A stretch of 64,000 nt of DNA from Calliopsis andreniformis (lineage: Eukaryota; Arthropoda; Insecta; Hymenoptera; Andrenidae). The position numbers and the translations under genes were made by a program. The notes below the pieces were generated by a model. It worked only from the letters and a program-made list of their open reading frames with translations. It was not told where the DNA came from and ran no database searches. Shown in pieces: positions 50,159-63,125 of the stretch. Positions within the stretch are counted from its first letter, which is position 1, and each line of letters starts with the position of its first letter. The stretch covers positions 27,050,001 to 27,114,000 of the forward strand of contig NW_027480422.1 of the NCBI RefSeq assembly GCF_051401765.1, written 5' to 3'.

Positions 50159-51899
50159 ACTGTTTGCAATTATTCATTTTATACGATGGACAAACTGTTG
50201 GATTTTTATTGTATTTTATGCTTCTGGCGTTGACTTCTTAGGCCCTAACTATTGCATCTGGTGGAGCAACGCCCCAGAGTGAAGCCTAGGTTGCACGGAA
50301 CGTAAAAATGACCATCACTTTCTCACTGGTTGCAGTTACTCCTGTTATACGAAGGAAAAACTGTTGCAATTTTATTTTATTTTATGTTTCTAGCGTTGAC
50401 TTCTTAGGCCCTAACTTTTCGATCTGGTGGGGCAACGTCCAAGAGTGAAGCCTACGTTGCCCGGAACGTAGAAATGACCATTACTTTCACACTGTTTGCA
50501 ACTATTCTTTTTATACAATGGAAAAACTGTTGTATTTATATTGTATTTTCTGCTTCTGGCGTTGACTTCTAAGGCCCTAACCATTCGACGTGCTGAAGCA
50601 ACGCCCTAGAGCGAAACCTAGGTAGCCCGGGACGTAGAAAAGACCATTACATTCACACTGGTTGCAATTATTCCTTTTATACCATGGACAAACTGTTGGA
50701 TTTTTATTGTATTTTATGCTTCTGGCGTTGAATTCTAAGTCCCTAGCTATTCGATCTGGTGGAGCAACGCCCTAGCGTGATGCCTAGGGTAGCCCAGAGC
50801 GTTGAAAGGACCATCACTTTCACACTGGTTGCAATTATTCCTGTTATACGATGGAAAAACTGTTGTAATTTTATGGTATTTTAAGCGTCTGGCGTTGTTT
50901 TCAAAGGCCCTAACTATTCGACCTGGTGGAGCAACGCCCTAGAGTGAAGCCTAGGTTGCCCGGAACGTAGAAATGACCATTACTTTCACGCTGTTTGCAA
51001 TTATTCATTTTATACATCGGAAAGACTGTTGTATTTATATTGTGTTCTATGCTTATGGCGTTGACTTCTAAGGTCCTAGTTTTCGATCTCTTGGAGCAAC
51101 GTCCAAGAGTGCAGCCTATGTTGCCCGGAACGTAGAAATGACCATTCCTTTCACACTGGTTGCAATTATTCCTGTTTTACGATGGAAAAACTGTTGTATT
51201 TATTTTGTATTTGATGCTCCTGGCGTCGGCTTCTTAGGCCCTAACTATTGGATCTGGTGGACCAACGCCGTAGAGTGATGAATAGGTTGCCCGCAACGTA
51301 GAAATGACCATCACTTTCACACTGGTTGCAATTATTCCTGTTATACGATGGAAAAACTGTTGCAATTTTATTTTGTTTTATGCTTCTGGCGTTGACTTCT
51401 TAGGCCCTAACTTTTCGATCTGGTGGGGCAATGTCCAAGAGTGAAGCCTATGTTGCCCGGAACGTAGAAGTGACCATTACTTTCACATTGGTTGCAATTA
51501 TACCTTTTATACGATGGAAAAGCTGTTGTATTTTTATTGTATTTTATGCGTCCGGCGTTGTTTTCTAAGGCTCTCACTATTCGACATGGTGGAGCAACGC
51601 CCTAGATTGAAGCCTAGGTTGCCCCGTACGTAGAAATGACTATTACTTTCGCACTGGTTGCAATTATTCCTGTTATACCATGGACAAACTGTTGGATTTT
51701 TATTGTATTTTATGCTTCTGGCGTTGAATTCTAAGTCCCTAGCTATTCGATCTGGTGGAGCAACGCCCTACAGTGATGCCTAGGTAGCCCAAAGCGTTGA
51801 AATGACCATCACTTTCACACTGGTTGCCATTATTCCTGTTATACGATGGAAAAACTGTTGTAATTTTATTGTATTTTAAGCGTCTGGCGTTGTTTTCAA
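50159..51899. repeat. Segment in the order of 18.95-20.05 kb, then of 27.7-28.3 kb
   Basis: Up to about 51,250 the variants follow those at 18.95-20.05 kb, for example attgcatctgg at 50,251 and 19,042. Two local indels occur: an extra g in cctagggtagccc (50,786) and a two-base loss in cctagttttcgatc (51,076). From about 51,480 the order resembles 27.9-28.3 kb (gtccggcgttg, then ctctcactattcgac). Confidence 0.72.
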
Positions 51900-54800
51900 A
51901 GGCCCTAACTAATCGACCTGGTGGAGCAACGCCCTAGAGTGAAGCCAAGGTTGTCCGGAACGTAGAAATGACCATTACTTTCACACTGTTTGCAATTATT
52001 CATTTTATACAATGGAAAGACTGTAGTATTTATATTGTATTCTATGCTTCTGGCGTTGACTTCTAAGGTCCTAGCTATTCGATCTCTTGGAGCAACGTCC
52101 AAGAGTGCAGCCTATGTTGCCCGGAACGTAGAAATGACCATTTCTTTCAAACTGGTTGCAATTATTCCTGTTTTACGATGGAAAGGCTGTTGTATTTATT
52201 TTGTATTTGATGCTCCTGGCGTCGGCTTCTTAGGCCCTAACTATTGGATCTGGTGGACCAACGCCCTAGAGTGATGAATAGGTTGCCCGCAACGTAGAAA
52301 TGACCATCACTTTCACACTGGTTGCAATTGTTCCTGTTATACGATGGAAAAACTGTTGTAATTTTATTTTATTTTATGCTTCTGGCGTTGACTTCTTAGG
52401 CCCTAACCTTTCGATCTGGTGGGGCAACGTCCAAGAGTGAAGCCTATGTTGCCCGGAACGTAGAAGTGACCATTACTTTCACATTGGTTGCAATTATACC
52501 TTTTACACGATGGAAAAGCTGTTGTATTTTTATTGTATTTTATGCTTCTGGCGTTGACTTCTTAGGCCCTAACTCTTCGATCTGGTGGCGCAACGTCCAA
52601 GAGTGAAGCCTATGTTGCCCGGAACGTAGAAATGACCATTACTTTCACACTCATTGCAATTATTCCTGTTTTACGATGGAAAAACTGTTGTATTTATTTT
52701 GTATTTGATGCTCCTGGCGTCGGCTTCTTAGGCCCTAACTATTGGATCTGCTGGAGCAACGCCCTAGAGTGACGCCTAGGTTGCCCGGAACGTAGAAATG
52801 ACCATTTCTTTCAATCTGGTTGCAATTATTCCTGTTTTACGATGGAAAGGCTGTTGTATTTATTTTGTATTTGATGCTCCTTGCGTCGGCTTCTTAGGCC
52901 CTAACTATTGGATCTGGTGGACCAACGCCCTAGAGTGATCAATAGGTTGCCCGCAACGTAGAAATGACCATCACTTTCACACTGGTTGCAATTATTCCTG
53001 TTATACGATGGAAAAACTGTTGTGATTTTCTTTTATTTTATGCTTCTGGCGTTGACTCCTATGGCCCTAACTATTCGACGTGGTGGAGCAACTCCCAAGA
53101 GCGAAACCTAGGTTCCCCGGAACGTAGACATGACTACTACTTTCACACTGGTTGCAATTATCCCTGTTATACGATCTACAAGCTGCTGGATTTTTATTGT
53201 ACTTTATGTTTCTGGCGTTGACTTCTTAGGCCCTAACTATTGGATCTGGTGGACGAACGCCCTAGAGTGAAGCATAGGATGCCCGGAGCGTAGAAATGGC
53301 CATTACCTTCAGACTAGTTCCAATAATTCGCTTTATACGGTGGAAAAACTGTTGTACTTATATCGTATTTTATGCTTCTGGCGTTGACTCCTATGGCCCT
53401 AACTATTCGACGTGGTGGAGCAACGCCCAAGAGCGAAACCTAGGTTGCCCGGAACGTAGATATGACTATTACTTTCACACTGGTTGCAATCATCCCTGAT
53501 ATGCGATCTACAAGCTGTTGCATTTTTATTGTATTTTATGCGTCTGGCGTTGTTTTCTAAGGCCCTAACTTATCGACCTGGAGGAGCAACGCCCTAGAGT
53601 GAAGCCTAGGTTGCTCGGAACGTAGAAATGACCATAACTTTCACACTGTTTGCAATTATTCATTTTATACAATGGAAGGACTGTTGTATTTATATTGTAT
53701 TCTATGCTTCTGTAGTTGACTTCTAAGGTCCTAGCTATTCGATCTCTTGGAGCAACGACCAAGAGTGATGCCTATGTTGCCCGGAACGTAGAAATGACCA
53801 TTTCTTTCATACTGGTTGCAATTATTCCTGTTTTACGATGGAAAGACCTTTGTATTTATTTTGTATTTGATGCTCCTGGCGTTGGCATCTTAGGCCCTAA
53901 CTATTGGATCTGGTGGTCCAACGCCCTAGAGTGATGAATAGGTTGTCCCGAACGTAGAAATGACCATCACTTTCACACTGGTTGCAATTATTCCTGTTAT
54001 ACGATGGAAAAACTGTTGTAATTTTATTTTGTTTTATGCTCCTGGCGTTGACTTCTTAGGCCCTAACTTTTCGATCTGGTGGGGCAACGTCCAAGAGTGA
54101 AGCCTATGTTGCCCGGAACGTAGAAGTGGCCATTACTTTCACATTGGTTGCAATTATACCTTTTATACGATGGAAAAACTGTTGTATTTATATTGTATTT
54201 TATGCTTCTGGCGTTGACTTCTAAGGCCCTAACCATTCGACGTGGTGAACCAACGCCCTAGAGCGAAACCTAGGTTGCCCTGGACGTATAAATGACCACT
54301 ACTTTCACACTGGTTGCAATTATTCCTGTTATACCATGAACAAACTGTTGGATTTTTATTGTATTTTATGCTTCAGGCGTTGAATTCTAAGTCCCTAGCT
54401 ATCCGATCTGGTGGAGCAACGCCCTAGAGTGATACCTAGGTAGTCCAGGGCGTTGAAATGACCATTAGTTTCACACTGTTTGCAATCATTCATTTTATAC
54501 AACGGAAAAACAGTTGTATTTATATTGTATTTTATGCTTCTGGCGTTGATTCCTAAGGCCCTAACTATTGGATCTCGTGGACCAACGCCGTAGAGTGAAG
54601 CCTAGGATGCCCGGAGCGTAGAAATGTCCATTACTTTCCGACTGGTTGCAATTATTCGTTTTATACGATGGAAAAACTGTTGTACTTATATCGTATTTTA
54701 TGCTTCTGGCGTTGGCTTCTTAGGCCCTGACTTTTGGATCTGGAGGACCAACGCCCTAGAGTGAAGCCTAGGTTGCCCGGAACGTAGAAATGACCATCAC

Positions 54801-55883
54801 TTTCACACTGGTTGCAATTATTCCTGTTATACGATGGAAAAACTGTTGTGATTTTTTTTTATTTTATGCTTCTGGCGTTGACTCCTATGGCCCTAACTAT
54901 GCGACGTGGTGGAGCAACTCCCAAGAGCGAAACCTAGGTTTCCCGGAACGTAGATATGACTACTACTTTCACACTGGTTGCAATTATCCCTGTTATACGA
55001 TCTACAAGCTGCTGGATTTTTATTGTACTTTATGTTTCTGGCGTTGACTTCTTAGGCCCTAACTATTGGATCTGGTGGACCAACGCCCTAGAGTGAAGCA
55101 TAGGTTGCCCGGAGCGTAGAAATGGCCATTACCTTCAGACTGGTTCCAATAATTCGTTTTATACGGTGGAAAAACTGTTGTACTTATATCGTATTTTATG
55201 CTTCTGGCGTTGACTCCTATGGCCCTAACTATTCGACGTGGTGAAGCAACGCCCAAGAGCGAAACCTAGGTTGCCCGGAACGTAGATATGACTATTACTT
55301 TCACACTGGTTGCAATTATCCCTGTTATGCGATCTACAAGCTGTTGCATTTTTATTGTATTTTATGCGTCTGGCGTTGTTTTCTAAGATCCTAACTTATC
55401 GACCTGGAGGAGCAACGCCCTAGAGTGAAGCCTAGGTTGCCCGGAACGTAGAAATGAACATTTCTTTCACACTAGTTATAATTATTCATTTTATACAATG
55501 GAAGGACTGTTGTATTTATATTGTATTCTATGCTTCTGTAGTTGACTTCTAAGGTCCTAGCTATTCGATCTCTTGGAGCAACGGCCAAGAGTGATGCCTA
55601 TGTTGCCCGGAACGTAGAAATGACCATTTCTTTCATACTGGTTGCAATTATTCCTGTTTTACGATGGAAAGACCTTTGTATTTATTTTGTATTTGATGCT
55701 CCTGGCGTTGGCATCTTAGGCCCTAACTATTGGATCTGGTGGACCAACGCCCTAGAGTGATGAATAGGTTGCCCCGAACGTAGAAATGACCATCACTTTC
55801 ACACTGGTTGCAATTATTCCTGTTATACGATGGAAAAACTGTTGTAATTTTATTTTGTTTTATGCTCCTGGCGTTGACTTCTT
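51900..55883. repeat. 24-monomer higher-order unit (3,984 bp), copy 1, with a diverged monomer lineage
   Basis: The start ggccctaactaatcg (51,901) recurs at 55,885. From about 52,964 the unit is rich in a variant group otherwise almost absent: gactcctatggccc with attcgacgtgg, and gcgatctacaagctg or acgatctacaagctg. A monomer with gtgattttcttttat occurs at 52,964 and again 11 monomers later at 54,790. There it has become a run of ten T after gtga, apparently through one C to T change. Confidence 0.83.
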
Positions 55884-58800
55884 AGGCCCTAACTAATCGA
55901 CCTGGTGGAGCAACGCCCTAGAGTGAAGCCAAGGTTGCCCGGAACGTAGAAATGACCATTACTTTCACACTGTTTGCAATTATTCATTTTATACAATGGA
56001 AAGACTGTTGTATTTATATTGTATTCTATGCTTCTGGCGTTGACTTCTAAGGTCCTAGCTATTCGATCTCTTGGAGCAACGTCCAAGAGTGCAGCCTATG
56101 TTGCCCGGAACGTAGAAATGACCATTTCTTTCAAACTGGTTGCAATTATTCCTGTTTTACCATGGAAAGGCTGTTGTATTTATTTTGTATTTGATGCTCC
56201 TGGCGTCGGCTTCTTAGGCCCTAACTATTGGATCTGGTGGACCAACGCCCTAGAGTGATGAATAGGTTGCCCGCAACGTAGAAATGACCATCACTTTCAC
56301 ACTGGTTGCAATTGTTCCTGTTATACGATGGAAAAACTGTTGTAATTTTATTTTATTTTATGCTTCTGGCGTTGACTTCTTAGGCCCTAACCTTTCGATC
56401 TGGTGGGGCAACGTCCAAGAGTGAAGCCTATGTTGCCCGGAACGTAGAAGTGACCATTACTTTCACATTGGTTGCAATTATACCTTTTACACGATGGAAA
56501 AGCTGTTGTATTTTTATTGTATTTTATGCTTCTGGCGTTGACTTCTTAGGCCCTAACTCTTCGATCTGGTGGCGCAACGTCCAAGAGTGAAGCCTATGTT
56601 GCCCGGAACGTAGAAATGACCATTACTTTCACACTCATTGCAATTATTCCTGTTTTACGATGGAAAAACTGTTGTATTTATTTTGTATTTGATGCTCCTG
56701 GCGTCGGCTTCTCAGGCCCTAACTATTGGATCTGCTGGAGCAACGCCCTAGAGTGACGCCTAGGTTGCCCGGAACGTAGAAATGACCATTTCTTTCAAAC
56801 TGGTTGCAATTATTCCTGTTTTACGATGGAAAGGCTGTTGTATTTATTTTGTATTTGATGCTCCTTGCGTCGGCTTCTTAGGCCCTAACTATTGGATCTG
56901 GTGGACCAACGCCCTAGAGTGATGCCTAGGTAGTCCAGGGCGTTGAAATGACCATTACTTTCACACTGTTTGCAATCATTCATTTTATACAACGGAAAAA
57001 CAGTTGTATTTATATTGTATTTTATGTTTCTGGCGTTGATTCCTAAGGCCTTACCTATTGGATCTGGTGGGCCAACGCCGTAGAGTGAAGCCTAGGATGC
57101 CCGGAGCGTAGAAATGTCCATTACTTTCAGACTGGTTGCAATTATTCGTTTTATACGATGGAAAAACTGTTGTACTTATATCGTATTTTATGCTTCTGGC
57201 GTTGGCTTCTTAGGCCCTGACTTTTGGATCTGGTGGACCAACGCCCTAGAGTGAAGCCTAGGTTGCCCGGAACGTAGAAATGACCATCACTTTCACACTG
57301 GTTGCAATTATTCCTGTTATACGATGGAAAAACTGTTGTGATTTTCTTTTATTTTATGCTTCTGGCGTTGACTCCTATGGCCCTAACTATTCGACGTGGT
57401 GGAGCAACTCCCAAGAGCGAAACCTAGGTTCCCCGGAACGTAGACATGACTACTACTTTCACACTGGTTGCAATTATCCCTGTTATACGATCTACAAGCT
57501 GCTGGATTTTTATTGTACTTTATGTTTCTGGCGTTGACTTGTTAGGCCCTAACTATTGGATCTGGTGGACCAACTCCCTAGAGTGAAGCATAGGATGCCC
57601 GGAGCGTAGAAATGGCCATTACCTTCAGACTGGTTCCAATAATTCGCTTTATACGGTGGAAAAACTGTTGTACTTATATCGTATTTTATGCTTCTGGCGT
57701 TGACTCCTATGGCCCTAACTATTCGACGTGGTGGAGCAACGCCCAAGAGCGAAACCTAGGTTGCCCGGAACGTAGATATGACTATTACTTTCACACTCGT
57801 TGCAATTATCCCTGATATGCGATCTACAAGCTGTTGCATTTTTATTGTATTTTATGCGTCTGGCGTTGTTTTCTAAGGCCCTAACTTATCGACCTGGAGG
57901 AGCAACGCCCTAGAGTGAAGCCTAGGTTGCTCGGAACGTAGAAATGACCATTACTTTCACACTGTTTGCAATTATTCATTTTATACAATGGAAGGACTGT
58001 TGTATTTATATTGGATTCTATGCTTCTGTAGTTGACTTCTAAGGTCCTAGCTATTCGATCTCTTGGAGCAACGACCAAGAGTGATGCCTATGTAGCCCGG
58101 AACGTAGAAATGACCATTTCTTTCATACTGGTTGCAATTATTCCTGTTTTACGATGGAAAGACCTTTGTATTTATTTTGTATTTGATGCTCCTGGCGTTG
58201 GCATCTTAGGCCCTAACTATTGGATCTGGTGGTCCAACGCCCTAGAGTGATGAATAGGTTGCCCCGAACGTAGAAATGACCATCACTTTCACACTGGTTG
58301 CAATTATTCCTGTTATACGATGGAAAAACTGTTGTAATTTTATTATGTTTTATGCTCCTGGCGTTGACTTCTTAGGCCCTAACTTTTCGATCTGGTGGGG
58401 CAACGTCCAAGAGTGAAGCCTATGTTGCCCGGAACGTAGAAGTGGCCATTACTTTCACATTGGTTGCAATTATACCTTTTATACGATGGAAAAACTGTTG
58501 TATTTATATTGTATTTTATGCTTCTGGCGTTGACTTCTAAGGCCCTAACCATTCGACGTGGTGAACCAACGCCCTAGAGCGAAACCTAGGTTGCCCTGGA
58601 CGTATAAATGACCACTACTTTCACACTGGTTGCAATTATTCCTGTTATACCATGGACAAACTGTTGGATTTTTATTGTATTTTATGCTTCAGGCGTTGAA
58701 TTCTAAGTCCCTAGCTATCCGATCTGGTGGAGCAACGCCCTAGAGTGATACCTAGGTAGTCCAGGGCGTTGAAATGACCATTAGTTTCACACTGTTTGCA

Positions 58801-59470
58801 ATCATTCATTTTATACAACGGAAAAACAGTTGTATTTATATTGTATTTTATGCTTCTGGCGTTGATTCCTAAGGCCCTAACTATTGGATCTCGTGGACCA
58901 ACGCCGTAGAGTGAAGCCTAGGATGCCCGGAGCGTAGAAATGTCCGTTACTTTCAGACTGGTTGCAATTATTCGTTTTATACGATGGAAAAACTGTTGTA
59001 CTTATATCGTATTTTATGCTTCTGGCGTTGGCTTCTTAGGCCCTGACTTTTGGATCTGGAGGACCAACGCCCTAGAGTGAAGCCTAGGTTGCCCGGAACG
59101 TAGAAATGACCATCACTTTCACACTGGTTGCAATTATTCCTGTTATACGATGGAAAAACTGTTGTGATTTTCTTTTATTTTATGCTTCTGGCGTTGACTC
59201 CTATGGCCCTAACTATTCGACGTGGTGAAGCAACGCCCAAGAGCGAAACCTAGGTTGCCCGGAACGGAGATATGACTATTACTTTCACACTGGTTGCAAT
59301 TATCCCTGTTATGCGATCTACAAGCTGTTGCATTTTTATTGTATTTTATGCGTCTGGCGTTGTTTTCTAAGACCCTAACTTATCGACCTGGAGGAGCAAC
59401 GCCCTAGAGTGAAGCCTAGGTTGCCCGGAACGTAGAAATGAACATTTCTTTCACACTGGTTACAATTATT
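55884..59470. repeat. 24-monomer unit, copy 2, with a two-monomer gain and a two-monomer loss
   Basis: The offset is 3,984 up to 56,923, then 4,316 (for example 52,964 to 57,280 and 53,716 to 58,032), then 3,984 again after about 59,217. The gain at 56,924-57,255 has the types of 54,438-54,770 (tagtccagggcg). The loss near 59,217 skips from one attcgacgtgg monomer to another. Similarity ends near 59,471, where ttcctgttttac replaces ttcattttatac. Confidence 0.83.
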
Positions 59471-62130
59471 CCTGTTTTACGATGGAAAAACATTTGTATT
59501 TATTTTGTATTTGATGCTCCTGGCGTTGGCTTCTTAGGCCCTAACTATTGGATCTGGTGGACCAACGCCCTAGAGTGATGAATAGGTTGCCCCGAACGTA
59601 GAAATGACCATCACTTTCACACTGGTTGCAATTATTCCTGTTATACGATGGAAAAACTGTTGTAGTTTTATTTTATTTTATGCTTCTGGCGTTGACTTCT
59701 TAGGCCCTGATTTTTCGATCTGGTAGGGCAACGTCCATGAGTGAAACCTATGTTGCCTGGAACGTAGAAGTGACCATTACTTTCACATTGGTTGCAATTA
59801 TACCTTTTATACGATGGAAAAGCTGTTGTATTTTTATTGTATTTTATGCGACCGGCGTTGTTTTCTAAGGCTCTAACTATTCGACATGATGGAGCAACGC
59901 CCTAGAGTGAAGCCTAGGTTGCCCCGTACGTAGAAATGACTATTACTTTCACACTGGTTGCAATTATACCTTTTATACGATGGAAAAACTGTTGCATTTA
60001 TATTGTATTTTATGATTCTGGCGTTGACTTCTAAGGCCCTAACCATTTGACGTGGTGAAGCAACGCCCTAGAGCGAAACCTAGGTTGCCTGGGACGTATC
60101 AATGACCACTACTTTCACACCGGTTGCAATTATTCCTGTTATACCATGGACAAACTGTTGGATTTTTATTGTATTTTATGCTTCAGGCGTTGAATTGTAA
60201 GTCCCTAGCTATTCGATCTGGTGGAGCAACGCCCTAGAGTGATGCCTAGGTAGTCCAGGGCGTTGAAATGACCATTACTTTCACACTGTTTGCAATCATT
60301 CATTTTATACAACGGAAAAACAGTTGTATTTATATTGTATTTTATGTTTCTGGCGTTGATTCCTAAGGCCTTACCTATTGGATCTGGTGGGCCAACGCCG
60401 TAGAGTGAAGCCTAGGATGCCCGGAGCGTAGAAATGTCCATTACTTTCAGACTGGTTGCAATTATTCGTTTTATACGATGGAAAAACTGTTGTACTTATA
60501 TCGTATTTTATGCTTCTGGCGTTGGCTTCTTAGGCCCTGACTTTTGGATCTGGTGGACCAACGCCCTAGAGTGAAGCCTAGGTTGCCCGGAACGTAGAAA
60601 TGACCATCACTTTCACACTGGTTGCAATTATTCCTGTTATACGATGGAAAAACTGTTGTGATTTTCTTTTATTTTATGCTTCTGGCGTTGACTCCTATGG
60701 CCCTAACTATTCGACGTGGTGGAGCAACTCCCAAGAGCGAAACCTACGTTCCCCGGAACGTAGACATGACTACTACTTTCACACTGGTTGCAATTATCCC
60801 TGTTATACGATCTACAAGCTGCTGGATTTTTATTGTGCTTTATGTTTCTGGCGTTGACTTCTTAGGCCCTAACTATTGGATCTGGTGGACCAACGCCCTA
60901 GAGTGATGAATAGGTTGCCCCGAACGTAGAAATGACCATCACTTTCACACTAGTTGCAATTATTCCTGTTATACGATGGAAAAACTGTTGTAATTTTATT
61001 TTGTTTTATGCTCCTGGCGTTGACTTCTTAGGCCCTAACTTTTCGATCTGGTGGGGCAACGTCCAAGAGTGAAGCCTATGTTGCCCGGAACGTAGAAGTG
61101 GCCATTACTTTCACATTGGTTGCAATTATTCATTTAATACAATGGAAAGACTGTTGTATTTATTTTGTGTTCTATGCTTCTGGCGTTGACTTCTAAGGTC
61201 CTAGCTATTCGATCTCTTGGAGCAACGTCCTAGAGTGCAGCCTATGTTGCCCGGAACGTAGAAATGACCATTTCTTTCAAACTGGTTGCAATTATTCCTG
61301 TTTTACGATGGAAAGGCTGTTGTATTTATTTTGTATTTGATGCCCCTGGCGTCGGCTTCTTAGGCCCTAACTATTGGATCTGGTGGAGCAACGCCCTACA
61401 GTGATCAATAGGTTGCCCGCAACGTAGAAATGACCATCACTTTCACACTGGTTGCAATTGTTCCTGTTATACGATGGAAAAACTGTTGTAATTTTATTTT
61501 ATTTTATGCTTCTGGCGTTGACTTCTTAGGCCCTAACCTTTCGATCTGGTGGGGCAACGTCCAAGAGTGAAGCCTATGTTGCCCGGAACGAAGAAGTGAC
61601 CATTACTTTCACATTGGTTGCAATTATACCTTTTATACGATGGAAAAGCTGTTGTATTTTTATTGTATTTTATGCTTCTGGCGTTGACTTCTTAGGCCCT
61701 AACTTTTCGATCTGGTGGGGCAACGTCCGAGAGTGAAGCCTATGTTGCCCGGAACGTAGAAATGACCATTACTTTCACACTCATTGCAATTATTCCTGTT
61801 TTACGATGGAAAAACTTTTGTATTTATTTTGTATTTGATGCTCTTGGCGTCGGCTTCTTGGGCCCTAACTATTGGATCTGGTGGAGCAACGCTCTGGAGT
61901 GATGCCTAGGTTGCCCGGAACGTAGAAATGACCATCACCTTCACACTGGTTGCAATTATTCCTGTTATACGATGGAAAAACTGTTGTAGTTTTATTTTAT
62001 TTTATGCTTCTGGCGTTGACTTCTTAGGCCCTAATTTTTCGATCTGGTGGGGCAACGTCCATGAGTGAAGCCTATGTTGCCTGGAACGTAGAAGTGACCA
62101 TTACTTTCACATTGGTTGCAATTATACCTT
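59471..62130. repeat. Rearranged pieces of the 52-59 kb monomer lineage
   Basis: At least two pieces can be placed. Bases 60,230-60,890 copy 56,910-57,570 at offset 3,320 (20 x 166), sharing ggccttacctattgg and ggtgggccaac. Bases 61,140-61,920 follow 52,010-52,790 at offset 9,130 (55 x 166), sharing ttgcaattgttcc at 61,452 and 52,322. The other monomers are in phase but I could not assign a single source. Confidence 0.72.
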
Positions 62131-63125
62131 TTATACGATGGAAATGCTGTTGTATTTTTATTGTACTTTATGCGTCTGGCGTTGTTATCTAAGGTCCTAA
62201 CTATTCGACCTGGTGGAGCAACGCCCTAGAGTGAAACCCAGGTTGCCCGGAACGTAGAAAAGACCATTACTTTCACACTGTTTGCAATTATTCATTTTAT
62301 ACAATGGAAAAACGATTGCATTTATTTTGTATTTTTTGCTTCTGGCGTTGACTTCTAAGGTCCTAGCAATTCGATCTCTTGGAGCAACGTCCAAGAGTGA
62401 GGCCTATGTTACCCGGAACGTAGAAATGACCATTACTTTCACACTGGTTGCAATTGTACCTTTTATACGATGGAAAAACTGTTGTTATTTTATTTTATTT
62501 TATGCTTCTGGCGTTGACTTCTTAGGCCCTAACTTTTCGATATGGTGGGGCAACGTCCAAGAGTGAAGCCTATGTTGCCCGGAACGCAGAAATGACCATT
62601 ACTTTCACACTGGTTGCAATTATACCTTTAATACGATGGAATAGATGTTGCATTTTTGTTGTATTTTATGCTTCTGGCGTTGAATTCTAAGTCCCTAACT
62701 ATTCGATCTGGTAGAGCAACGCCCTGGAGTGAAGCCTAGGTTGCCGGAACGTAGAAATGACCAGTACTTTCAAACTGGTTGCAGTTATTCCTGTTATTCG
62801 GTGGAATAGCTGTTGCAGTTTTACTGTATTTTATGCATGTGGCGTGGAATTCTAAGTCCCTGACTATTCGATCTGGTGGAGCACCGCCCTAGAGTGAAGC
62901 CTAGGTTGCCCGGAACGTAGAAATGACCATAAATTTCACTCTGGTTGCAATTATTCCTGTTGTACGGTGGAAAAACTGATGTATCTTTATTGTATTTTAT
63001 GCTTCTGGCGTTGACTCCTAAGGCCCTAACTATTCGCCGTGTTGGAGCAACGCCCTAGAGCGAAGCCTAGGTTGCCCGGAACGTAGAAATGACCATAAAT
63101 TTCACTCTGGTTGCAATTATTCCTG
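62131..63125. repeat. 6-monomer higher-order unit (995 bp), copy 1
   Basis: The unit is 6 x 166 minus one base; the missing base is in aggttgccggaacg near 62,742. Its monomers carry gaaatgctg, ttgttatctaagg, aaaagaccattac, tggaatagatg, ttattcggtggaatagc and ataaatttcac. It joins copy 2 inside a hybrid monomer near 63,125. Confidence 0.88.

Noticed and set aside
54850..54862. Ten-T run as a terminator
   Set aside because: It looks like a C to T change in the gattttctttt variant of one monomer. There is no upstream gene and no hairpin placed as in an intrinsic terminator.
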